This document shows positions 52,601 through 64,000 of a stretch of 64,000 nucleotides of DNA, one piece after another. The notes beneath the pieces were generated by a model, which was given only the letters and a program-made list of their open reading frames with translations, did no database searches and was not told the origin of the DNA. Origin of the DNA: Ascidia mentula (taxonomy: Eukaryota > Chordata > Ascidiacea > Phlebobranchia > Ascidiidae); assembly GCA_947561715.1 (NCBI GenBank), contig OX387201.1, positions 12,166,001 to 12,230,000 of the forward strand. Reading direction: 5' to 3'. Both the position numbers and the translations under genes were made by a program. Positions within the stretch are counted from its first letter, which is position 1; each line of letters begins with the position of its first letter.

Positions 52601-54250
52601 TATGTAACTATGCGATTTCAGCACTTGTCCATTTTGCAGTATATGACTTTTCGATAAAAAATATTTTTTTTCATTGCAAGCTTTATTATACAGTGGAAAA
52701 CGCTGATACTCCAGTATTGCGTTTGCGGTTGCACAACGTATGTAACTATGCGCTTTCAGCACTTGTCCATTTTGCAGTATATGACTTTTCGATAAAAAAT
52801 ATTTTTTTTCAGTACAAGCTTTATTATACAGTGGAAAACGCTGATACTCCAGTACTGAGTTTGCGGTTGCACAACGCATGTAACTATGCGCTTTCAGCAC
52901 TTGTCCATTTTGCAGTATATGACTTTTCGATAAAAAATATTTTTTTTCAGTACAAGCTTTATTATACAGTGGAAAACGCTGATACTCCAGTACTGAGTTT
53001 GCGGTTGCACAACGCATGTAACTATGCGATTTCAGCACTTGTCCATTTTGCAGTATATGACTTTTCGATAAAAAATATTTTTTTTCAGTACAAGCTTTAT
53101 TATACAGTGGAAAACGCTGATACTCCAGTACTAAGTTTGCGGTTGCACAACGTATGTAACTATGCGATTTCAGCACTTGTCCATTTTGCAGTATATGACT
53201 TTTCGATAAAAAATATTTTTTTTCAGTACAAGCTTTATTATACAGTGGAAAACGCTGATACTCCAGTACTGAGTTTGCGGTTGCACAACGCAGGTAACTA
53301 TGCGATTTCAGCACTTGTCCATTTTGCAGTATATGACTTTTCGATAAAAAATATTTTTATTCAGTACAAGCTTTATTATACAGTGGAAAACGCTGATACT
53401 CCAGTACTGAGTTTGCGGTTGCACAACGTATGTAACTATGCGATTTCAGCACTTGTCCATTTTGCAGTATATGACTTTTCGATAAAAAATATGTTTTTTC
53501 AGTACAAGCTTTATTATACAGTGGAAAACGCTGATACTCCAGTACTGAGTTTGCGGTTGCACAACGTATGTAACTATGCGATTTCAGCACTTGTCCATTT
53601 TGCAGTATATGACTTTTCGATGAAAAATATTTTTTTTCATTACAAGCTTTATTATACAGTGGAAAACGCTGATACTCCAGTACTGAGTTTGCGGTTGCAC
53701 AACGTATGTAACTATGCGATTTCAGCACTTGTCCATTTTGCAGTATATGACTTTTCGATAAAAAATATGTTTTTTCAGTACAAGCTTTATTATACAGTGG
53801 AAAACGCTGATACTCCAGTACTGAGTTTGCGGTTGCACAACGCATGTAACTATGCGATTTCAGCACTTGTCCATTTTGCAGTATATGACTTTTCGATAAA
53901 AAATATTTTTTTTCAGTACAAGCTTTATTATACAGTGGAAAACGCTGATACTCCAGTACTGAGTTTGCGGTTGCACAACGCATGTAACTATGCGATTTCA
54001 GTACTTGTCCATTTTGCAGTATATGACTTTTCGATAAAAAATATTTTTTTTCAGTACAAGCTTTATAATACAGTGGAAAACGCTGATACTCCAGTACTGA
54101 GTTTGCGGTTGCACAACGCATGTAACTATGCGATTTCAGCACTTGTCCATTTTGCAGTATATGACTTTTCGATAAAATATATTTTTTCATTGCAAGCTTT
54201 ATTATACAGTGGAAAACGCTGATACTCCAGTATTGTGTTTGCGGTTGCAC
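47200..54250 (+). repeat. higher-order duplication, about 2.5 kb (offset 4552 bp)
   Basis: About 47200-49698 matches about 51752-54250. TCATTACAAG at 47291 corresponds to 51843, and the TTTTTATTCAG and TTATAATACAG variants sit at the same relative places. The second copy differs by a few bases (GTGGAAATCGC near 52285, TATTGTGTTTG near 54235) and by subtype changes in one or two monomers. Confidence 0.82.
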
Positions 54251-55749
54251 AACGTATGTAACTATGCGCTTTCAGCACTTGTCCATTTTGCAGTATATCA
54301 CTTTTCGATAAAAAATATTTTTTTTCAGTACAAGCCCTATTATACAGTGGAAAACGCTGATACTCCAGTACTGAGTTTGCGGTTGCACAACGCATGTAAC
54401 TATGCGATTTCAGCACTTGTCCATTTTGCAGTATATGACTTTTCGATAAAAAATATTTTTTTTCAGTACAAGCTTTATTATACAGTGGAAAACGCTGATA
54501 CTCCAGTACTGAGTTTGCGGTTGCTCAACGCAGGTAACTATGCGATTTCAGCACTTGTCCATTTTGCAGTATATGACTTTTCGATAAAAAATATTTTTTT
54601 TCAGTACAAGCTTTATTATACAGTGGAAAACGCTGATACTCCAGTACTGAGTTTGCGGTTGCACAACGTATGTAACTATGCGATTTCAGCACTTGTCCAT
54701 TTTGCAGTATATGACTTTTCGATAAAAAATATGTTTTTTCAGTACAAGCTTTATTATACAGTGGAAAACGCTGATACTCCAGTACTGAGTTTGCGGTTGC
54801 ACAACGTATGTAACTATGCGATTTCAGCACTTGTCCATTTTGCAGTATATGACTTTTCGATGAAAAATATTTTTTTTCATTACAAGCTTTATTATACAGT
54901 GGAAAACGCTGATACTCCAGTACTGAGTTTGCGGTTGCACAACGCATGTAACTATGCGATTTCAGCACTTGTCCATTTTGCAGTATATGACTTTTCGATA
55001 AAAAATATGTTTTTTCAGTACAAGCTTTATTATACAGTGGAAAACGCTGATACTCCAGTACTGAGTTTGCGGTTGCACAACGCATGTAACTATGCGATTT
55101 CAGCACTTGTCCATTTTGCAGTATATGACTTTTCGATAAAAAATATTTTTTTTCAGTACAAGCTTTATTATACAGTGGAAAACGCTGATACTCCAGTACT
55201 GAGTTTGCGGTTGCACAACGCATGTAACTATGCGATTTCAGTACTTGTCCATTTTGCAGTATATGACTTTTCGATAAAAAATATTTTTTTTCAGTACAAG
55301 CTTTATTATACAGTGGAAAACGCTGATACTCCAGTACTGAGTTTGCGGTTGCACAACGCATGTAACTATGCGATTTCAGCACTTGTCCATTTTGCAGTAT
55401 ATGACTTTTCGATAAAATATATTTTTTCATTGCAAGCTTTATTATACAGTGGAAAACGCTGATACTCCAGTATTGCGTTTGCGGTTGCACAACGTATGTA
55501 ACTATGCGCTTTCAGCACTTGTCCATTTTGCAGTATATCACTTTTCGATAAAAAATATTTTTTTTCAGTACAAGCCCTATTATACAGTGGAAAACGCTGA
55601 TACTCCAGTACTGAGTTTGCGGTTGCACAACGCATGTAACTATGCGATTTCAGCACTTGTCCATTTTGCAGTATATGACTTTTCGATAAAAAATATGTTT
55701 TTTCAGTACAAGCTTTATTATACAGTGGAAAACGCTGATACTCCAGTAC

Positions 55750-58700
55750 TAAGTTTGCAGTTGCACAACGTATGTAACTATGCGATTTCAGCACTTGTCC
55801 ATTTTGCAGTATATGACTTTTCGATAAAAAATATTTTTTTTCAGTACAAGCTTTATTATACAGTGGAAAACGCTGATACTCCAGTACTGAGTTTGCGGTT
55901 GCACAACGCAGGTAACTATGCGATTTCAGCACTTGTCCATTTTGCAGTATATGACTTTTCGATGAAAAATATTTTTTTTCATTACAAGCTTTATTATACA
56001 GTGGAAAACGCTGATACTCCAGTACTGAGTTTGCGGTTGCACAACGCATGTAACTATGCGATTTCAGCACTTGTCCATTTTGCAGTATATGACTTTTCGA
56101 TAAAAAATATGTTTTTTCAGTACAAGCTTTATTATACAGTGGAAAACGCTGATACTCCAGTACTGAGTTTGCGGTTGCACAACGCATGTAACTATGCGAT
56201 TTCAGCACTTGTCCATTTTGCAGTATATGACTTTTCGATAAAAAATATTTTTTTTCAGTACAAGCTTTATTATACAGTGGAAAACGCTGATACTCCAGTA
56301 CTAAGTTTGCGGTTGCACAACGTATGTAACTATGCGATTTCAGCACTTGTCCATTTTGCAGTATATGACTTTTCGATAAAAAATATTTTTTTTCAGTACA
56401 AGCTTTATTATACAGTGGAAAACGCTGATACTCCAGTACTGAGTTTGCGGTTGCACAACGCATGTAACTATGCGATTTCAGTACTTGTCCATTTTGCAGT
56501 ATATGACTTTTCGATAAAAAATATTTTTTTTCAGTACAAGCTTTATTATACAGTGGAAAACGCTGATACTCCAGTACTGAGTTTGCGGTTGCACAACGTA
56601 TGTAACTATGCGATTTCAGCACTTGTCCATTTTGCAGTATATGACTTTTCGATAAAAAATATGTTTTTTCAGTACAAGCTTTATTATACAGTGGAAAACG
56701 CTGATACTCCAGTACTGAGTTTGCGGTTGCACAACGTATGTAACTATGCGATTTCAGCACTTGTCCATTTTGCAGTATATGACTTTTCGATGAAAAATAT
56801 TTTTTTTCATTACAAGCTTTATTATACAGTGGAAAACGCTGATACTCCAGTACTGAGTTTGCGGTTGCACAACGTATGTAACTCTGCGCTTTCAGCATTT
56901 GTCCATTTTGCAGTATATGACTTTTCGATAAAAAATATTTTATTTCAGTACAAGCTTTATTATACAGTGGAAAACGCTGATACTCCAGTACTGAGTTTGC
57001 GGTTGCACAACGTATGTAACTATGCGATTTCAGCACTTGTCCATTTTGCAGTATATGACTTTTCGATAAAAAATATGTTTTTTCAGTACAAGCTTTATTA
57101 TACAGTGGAAAACGCTGATACTCCAGTACTGAGTTTGCGGTTGCACAACGTATGTAACTATGCGATTTCAGCACTTGTCCATTTTGCAGTATATGACTTT
57201 TCGATGAAAAATATTTTTTTTCATTACAAGCTTTATTATACAGTGGAAAACGCTGATACTCCAGTACTGAGTTTGCGGTTGCACAACGTATGTAACTCTG
57301 CGCTTTCAGCATTTGTCCATTTTGCAGTATATGACTTTTCGATAAAAAATATTTTTTTTCAGTACAAGCTTTATTATACAGTGGAAAACGCTGATACTCC
57401 AGTACTGAGTTTGCGGTTGCACAACGCATGTAACTATGCGATTTCAGCACTTGTCCATTTTGCAGTATATGACTTTTCGATAAAAAATATTTTTTTTCAG
57501 TACAAGCTTTATTATACAGTGGAAAACGCTGATACTCCAGTACTGAGTTTGCGGTTGCACAACGCATGTAACTATGCGATTTCAGCACTTGTCCATTTTG
57601 CAGTATATGACTTTTCGATAAAAAATATTTTTTTTCAGTACAAGCTTTATTATACAGTGGAAAACGCTGATACTCCAGTACTGAGTTTGCGGTTGCACAA
57701 CGTATGTAACTCTGCGCTTTCAGCATTTGTCCATTTTGCAGTATATGACTTTTCGATAAAAAATATTTTATTTCAGTACAAGCTTTATTATACAGTGGAA
57801 AACGCTGATACTCCAGTACTGAGTTTGCGGTTGCACAACGTATGTAACTCTGCGCTTTCAGCATTTGTCCATTTTGCAGTATATGACTTTTCGATAAAAA
57901 ATATTTTTTTTCAGTACAAGCTTTATTATACAGTGGAAAACGCTGATACTCCAGTACTGAGTTTGCGGTTGCACAACGTATGTAACTCTGCGCTTTCAGC
58001 ACTTGTCCATTTTGCAGTATATGACTTTTCGATAAAAAATATTTTTTTTCAGTACAAGCTTTATTATACAGTGGAAAACGCTGATACTCCAGTACTGAGT
58101 TTGCGGTTGCACAACGTATGTAACTATGCGATTTCAGCACTTGTCCATTTTGCAGTATATGACTTTTCGATAAAAAATATTTTTTTTCATTGCAAGCTTT
58201 ATTATACAGTGGAAAACGCTGATACTCCAGTATTGCGTTTGCGGTTGCACAACGTATGTAACTATGCGATTTCAGCACTTGTCCATTTTGCAGTATATGA
58301 CTTTTCGATAAAAAATATTTTTTTTCAGTACAAGATTTATTATACAGTGGAAAACGCTGATACTCCAGTACTGAGTTTGCGGTTGCACAACGCATGTAAC
58401 TATGCGATTTCAGCACTTGTCCATTTTGCAGTATATGACTTTTCGATAAAAAATATTTTTTTTCAGTACAAGCTTTATTATACAGTGGAAAACGCTGATA
58501 CTCCAGTACTGAGTTTGCGGTTGCACAACGCATGTAACTATGCGATTTCAGTACTTGTCCATTTTGCAGTATATGACTTTTCGATAAAATATATTTTTTC
58601 ATTGCAAGCTTTATTATACAGTGGAAAACGCTGATACTCCAGTATTGCGTTTGCGGTTGCACAACGTATGTAACTATGCGCTTTCAGCACTTGTCCATTT

Positions 58701-61700
58701 TGCAGTATATCACTTTTCGATAAAAAATATTTTTTTTCAGTACAAGCCCTATTATACAGTGGAAAACGCTGATACTCCAGTAATGAGTTTGCGGTTGCAC
58801 AACGCATGTAACTATGCGATTTCAGCACTTGTCCATTTTGCAGTATATGACTTTTCGATAAAAAATATGTTTTTTCAGTACAAGCTTTATTATACAGTGG
58901 AAAACGCTGATACTCCAGTACTAAGTTTGCGGTTGCACAACGTATGTAACTATGCGATTTCAGCACTTGTCCATTTTGCAGTATATGACTTTTCGATAAA
59001 AAATATTTTTTTTCAGTACAAGCTTTATTATACAGTGGAAAACGCTGATACTCCAGTACTGAGTTTGCGGTTGCACAACGTATGTAACTGTGCGATTTCA
59101 GCACTTGTCCATTTTGCAGTATATGACTTTTCGATGAAAAATATTTTTTTTCATTACAAGCTTTATTATACAGTGGAAAACGCTGATACTCCAGTACTGA
59201 GTTTGCGGTTGCACAACGTATGTAACTCTGCGCTTTCAGCATTTGTCCATTTTGCAGTATATGACTTTTCGATAAAAAATATTTTTTTTCAGTACAAGCT
59301 TTATTATACAGTGGAAAACGCTGATACTCCAGAATTGCGTTTCGGTTGCACAACGTATGTAACTATATGCGCTTTCAGCACTTGTCCATTTTGCAGTATA
59401 TGACTTTTCGATAAAAAATTTTTTTTTTCAGTACAAGCTTTATTATACAGTGGAAAACGCTGATACTCCAGTACTGAGTTTGCGGTTGCACAAAGTATGT
59501 AACTCTGCGCTTTCAGCACTTGTCCATTTTGCAGTATATGACTTTTCAATAAAAAATTTATTTTTTCATTACAAGCTTTATTATACAGTGGAAAACGCTG
59601 ATACTCCAGTACTGAGTTTGCGGTTGCACAACATAAGTAACTCTGCGCTTTCAGCACTTGTCCATTTTGCAGTATTTGACTTTTCGATAAAAAATATGTT
59701 TTTTCAGTACAAGCTTTATTATACAGTGGAAAACGCTGATACTCCAGTACTGAGTTTGCGGTTGCACAACGTATGTAACTCTGCAATTTCAGCACTTGTC
59801 CATTTTGCAGTATATGACTTTTCGATAAAAAATATTTTTTTTCAGTACAAGCTTTATTATACAGTGGAAAACGCTGATACTCCAGTACTGAGTTTGCGGT
59901 TGCACAACGTATGTAACTATGCGATTTCAGCACTTGTCCATTTTGCAGTATATGACTTTTCGATAAAAAATATGTTTTTTCAGTACAAGCTTTATTATAC
60001 AGTGGAAAACGCTGATACTCCAGTACTGAGTTTGCGGTTGCACAACGCAGGTAACTATGCGATTTCAGCACTTGTCCATTTTGCAGTATATGACTTTTCG
60101 ATAAAAAATATTTTTTTTCAGTACAAGCTTTATTATACAGTGGAAAACGCTGATACTCCAGTACTGAGTTTGCGGTTGCACAACGTATGTAACTCTGCGC
60201 TTTCAGCACTTGTCCATTTTGCAGTATATGACTTTTCGATAAAAAATATTTTTTTTCAGTACAAGCTTTATTATACAGTGGAAAACGCTGATACTCCAGT
60301 ACTGAGTTTGCGGTTGCACAACGTATGTAACTATGCGATTTCAGCATTTGTCCATTTTGCAGTATATGACTTTTCGATAAAAAATATTTTTTTTCATTGC
60401 AAGCTTTATTATACAGTGGAAAACGCTGATACTCCAGTATTGCGTTTGCGGTTGCACAACGTATGTAACTATGCGCTTTCAGCACTTGTCCATTTTGCAG
60501 TATATGACTTTTCGATAAAAAATATTTTTTTTCAGTACAAGCTTTATTATACAGTGGAAAACGCTGATACTCCAGTACTGAGTTTGCGGTTGCACAACGC
60601 ATGTAACTATGCGATTTCAGCACTTGTCCATTTTGTAGTATATGACTTTTCGATAAAAAATATTTTTTTTCAGTACAAGCTTTATTATACAGTGGAAAAC
60701 GCTGATACTCCAGTACTGAGTTTGCGGTTGCACAACGTATGTAACTATGCGATTTCAGCACTTGTCCATTTTGCAGTATATGACTTTTCGATAAAAAATA
60801 TGTTTTTTCAGTACAAGCTTTATTATACAGTGGAAAACGCTGATACTCCAGTACTAAGTTTGCGGTTGCACAACGTATGTAACTATGCGATTTCAGCACT
60901 TGTCCATTTTGCAGTATATGACTTTTCGATAAAAAATATTTTTTTTCAGTACAAGCTTTATTATACAGTGGAAAACGCTGATACTCCAGTACTGAGTTTG
61001 CGGTTGCACAACGTATGTAACTATGCGATTTCAGCACTTGTCCATTTTGCAGTATATGACTTTTCGATAAAAAATATTTTTTTTCATTACAAGCTTTATT
61101 ATACAGTGGAAAACGCTGATACTCCAGTACTGAGTTTGCGGTTGCACAACGTATGTAACTCTGCGCTTTCAGTACTTGTCCATTTTGCAGTATATGACTT
61201 TTCGATAAAAAATATTTTTTTTCAGTACAAGCTTTATTATACAGTGGAAAACGCTGATACTCCAGTACTGAGTTTGCGGTTGCACAACGTATGTAACTAT
61301 GCGATTTCAGCACTTGTCCATTTTGCAGTATATGACTTTTCGATAAAAAATATTTTTTTTCATTGCAAGCTTTATTATACAGTGGAAAACGCTGATACTC
61401 CAGTATTGCGTTTGCGGTTGCACAACGTATGTAACTATGCGCTTTCAGCACTTGTCCATTTTGCAGTATATGACTTTTCGATAAAAAATATTTTTTTTCA
61501 GTACAAGCTTTATTATACAGTGGAAAACGCTGATACTCCAGTACTGAGTTTGCGGTTGCACAACGCATGTAACTATGCGATTTCAGCACTTGTCCATTTT
61601 GCAGTATATGACTTTTCGATAAAAAATATTTTTTTTCAGTACAAGCTTTATTATACAGTGGAAAACGCTGATACTCCAGTACTGAGTTTGCGGTTGCACA

Positions 61701-63353
61701 ACGTATGTAACTCTGCGCTTTCAGCACTTGTCCATTTTGCAGTATATGACTTTTCGATAAAAAATATTTTTTTTCAGTACAAGCTTTATTATACAGTGGA
61801 AAACGCTGATACTCCAGTACTGAGTTTGCGGTTGCACAACGTATGTAACTATGCGATTTCAGCACTTGTCCATTTTGCAGTATATGACTTTTCGATAAAA
61901 AATATTTTTTTTCATTGCAAGCTTTATTATACAGTGGAAAACGCTGATACTCCAGTATTGCGTTTGCGGTTGCACAACGTATGTAACTATGCGCTTTCAG
62001 CACTTGTCCATTTTGCAGTATATGACTTTTCGATAAAAAATATTTTTTTTCAGTACAAGCTTTATTATACAGTGGAAAACGCTGATACTCCAGTACTGAG
62101 TTTGCGGTTGCACAACGCATGTAACTATGCGATTTCAGCACTTGTCCATTTTGCAGTATATGACTTTTCGATAAAAAATATTTTTTTTCAGTACAAGCTT
62201 TATTATACAGTGGAAAACGCTGATACTCCAGTACTGAGTTTGCGGTTGCACAACGTATGTAACTATGCGATTTCAGCACTTGTCCATTTTGCAGTATATG
62301 ACTTTTCGATAAAAAATATGTTTTTTCAGTACAAGCTTTATTATACAGTGGAAAACGCTGATACTCCAGTACTAAGTTTGCGGTTGCACAACGTATGTAA
62401 CTATGCGATTTCAGCACTTGTCCATTTTGCAGTATATGACTTTTCGATAAAAAATATTTTTTTTCAGTACAAGCTTTATTATACAGTGGAAAACGCTGAT
62501 ACTCCAGTACTGAGTTTGCGGTTGCACAACGCAGGTAACTATGCGATTTCAGCACTTGTCCATTTTGCAGTATATGACTTTTCGATAAAAAATATTTTTA
62601 TTCAGTACAAGCTTTATTATACAGTGGAAAACGCTGATACTCCAGTACTGAGTTTGCGGTTGCACAACGTATGTAACTATGCGATTTCAGCACTTGTCCA
62701 TTTTGCAGTATATGACTTTTCGATAAAAAATATGTTTTTTCAGTACAAGCTTTATTATACAGTGGAAAACGCTGATACTCCAGTACTGAGTTTGCGGTTG
62801 CACAACGTATGTAACTATGCGATTTCAGCACTTGTCCATTTTGCAGTATATGACTTTTCGATGAAAAATATTTTTTTTCATTACAAGCTTTATTATACAG
62901 TGGAAAACGCTGATACTCCAGTACTGAGTTTGCGGTTGCACAACGCATGTAACTATGCGATTTCAGCACTTGTCCATTTTGCAGTATATGACTTTTCGAT
63001 AAAAAATATTTTTTTTCAGTACAAGCTTTATTATACAGTGGAAAACGCTGATACTCCAGTACTGAGTTTGCGGTTGCACAACGCATGTAACTATGCGATT
63101 TCAGTACTTGTCCATTTTGCAGTATATGACTTTTCGATAAAAAATATTTTTTTTCAGTACAAGCTTTATAATACAGTGGAAAACGCTGATACTCCAGTAC
63201 TGAGTTTGCGGTTGCACAACGCATGTAACTATGCGATTTCAGCACTTGTCCATTTTGCAGTATATGACTTTTCGATAAAATATATTTTTTCATTGCAAGC
63301 TTTATTATACAGTGGAAAACGCTGATACTCCAGTATTGCGTTTGCGGTTGCAC
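55750..63353 (+). repeat. large segmental duplication, second copy (partner 41.8-49.7 kb)
   Basis: This is the partner of 41824-49698 and carries the same private marks: CCAGTAATGAG about 58779, TACAAGATTTATT about 58331, TTTCGGTTG about 59340, TTTTGTAGTATATG about 60633 and TTATAATACAG about 63167. It has its own 2-bp TA gain at about 59365 (AACTATATGCGC), a longer T run near 59420, TCAGTACTTG at about 61170, and lacks one monomer near 62.9 kb. Confidence 0.88.
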
Positions 63354-64000
63354 AACGTATGTAACTATGCGCTTTCAGCACTTGTCCATTTTGCAGTATA
63401 TCACTTTTCGATAAAAAATATTTTTTTTCAGTACAAGCCCTATTATACAGTGGAAAACGCTGATACTCCAGTACTGAGTTTGCGGTTGCACAACGCATGT
63501 AACTATGCGATTTCAGCACTTGTCCATTTTGCAGTATATGACTTTTCGATAAAAAATATTTTTTTTCAGTACAAGCTTTATTATACAGTGGAAAACGCTG
63601 ATACTCCAGTACTGAGTTTGCGGTTGCACAACGTATGTAACTCTGCGCTTTCAGCACTTGTCCATTTTGCAGTATATGACTTTTCGATAAAAAATATTTT
63701 TTTTCAGTACAAGCTTTATTATACAGTGGAAAACGCTGATACTCCAGTACTGAGTTTGCGGTTGCACAACGTATGTAACTATGCGATTTCAGCACTTGTC
63801 CATTTTGCAGTATATGACTTTTCGATAAAAAATATTTTTTTTCATTGCAAGCTTTATTATACAGTGGAAAACGCTGATACTCCAGTATTGCGTTTGCGGT
63901 TGCACAACGTATGTAACTATGCGCTTTCAGCACTTGTCCATTTTGCAGTATATGACTTTTCGATAAAAAATATTTTTTTTCAGTACAAGCTTTATTATAC

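Larger units (their letters stand above)
28393..64000 (+). repeat. 138-bp satellite array, right block (about 258 monomers)
   Basis: This continues the left array in the same orientation and phase after the retroelement. The first monomer resumes at the AAGCTT at 28394 and the array runs off the window end. The first few kilobases carry the same subtype order as 7.3-8.1 kb and 11.9-15.5 kb of the left array, including the rare TTTTCTTTCAG monomer at about 28519-28529, so both sides of the insertion were one array. Larger blocks inside it are duplicated and are listed separately. I found no other mobile element or unique sequence. Open frames of up to 1751 codons (+, 39588-44843) and 1953 codons (-, 39010-44871) are products of the repeat period. 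Confidence 0.98.

Overview
The window is a slice of a eukaryotic, most likely invertebrate animal, satellite-DNA array with one retroelement inserted in it. About 59.3 kb of the 64 kb is a head-to-tail array of one AT-rich 138-bp monomer (48 G+C in the representative copy I counted, about 35 %). There are roughly 430 copies, all in the same orientation. I see no bacterial operon, tRNA, rRNA, CRISPR or host gene. Animal origin is inferred from the satellite plus an endonuclease-bearing Penelope-like element (PLE). I cannot name the species.

Layout. Positions 1-23715 are satellite. Positions 23716-28392 are a composite PLE insertion flanked by a 13-bp target-site duplication. Positions 28393-64000 are satellite again, in the same phase and orientation. 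The satellite is a mosaic of higher-order repeats. Monomer subtypes recur in fixed order and large blocks are duplicated: 6-mers of 828-830 bp, a 13-mer of 1794 bp, 14 monomers at 1934 bp, 21 monomers at 2897 bp, about 33-34 monomers at 4552 and 4691 bp, and a block near 13.8 kb. Because 138 is 3 x 46 and no in-phase stop falls in one frame of each strand, the array shows very long open frames on both strands. I treat these as by-products of the repeat, not genes.

The PLE has three parts: an inverted 790-bp fragment (23716-24505), a 5'-truncated direct copy (24504-25725), and one complete unit of 2668 bp (25726-28393). The complete unit carries an uninterrupted 799-codon ORF with reverse transcriptase motifs, a YVDD catalytic box and a C-terminal GIY-YIG endonuclease. 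The non-coding tail of all three parts holds a hammerhead-ribozyme-like core with almost no stem III, the sort of small variant reported for PLEs that works as a dimer. The two direct copies put two such cores exactly 2668 nt apart, so cleavage at both would release one unit-length RNA with a 79-nt leader before the ORF start. The copies are essentially identical, which suggests a recent insertion.

The most useful points to follow up are the ribozyme-bounded PLE unit, the target site that can be reconstructed from paralogous satellite monomers, and the fine record of recent satellite duplications.
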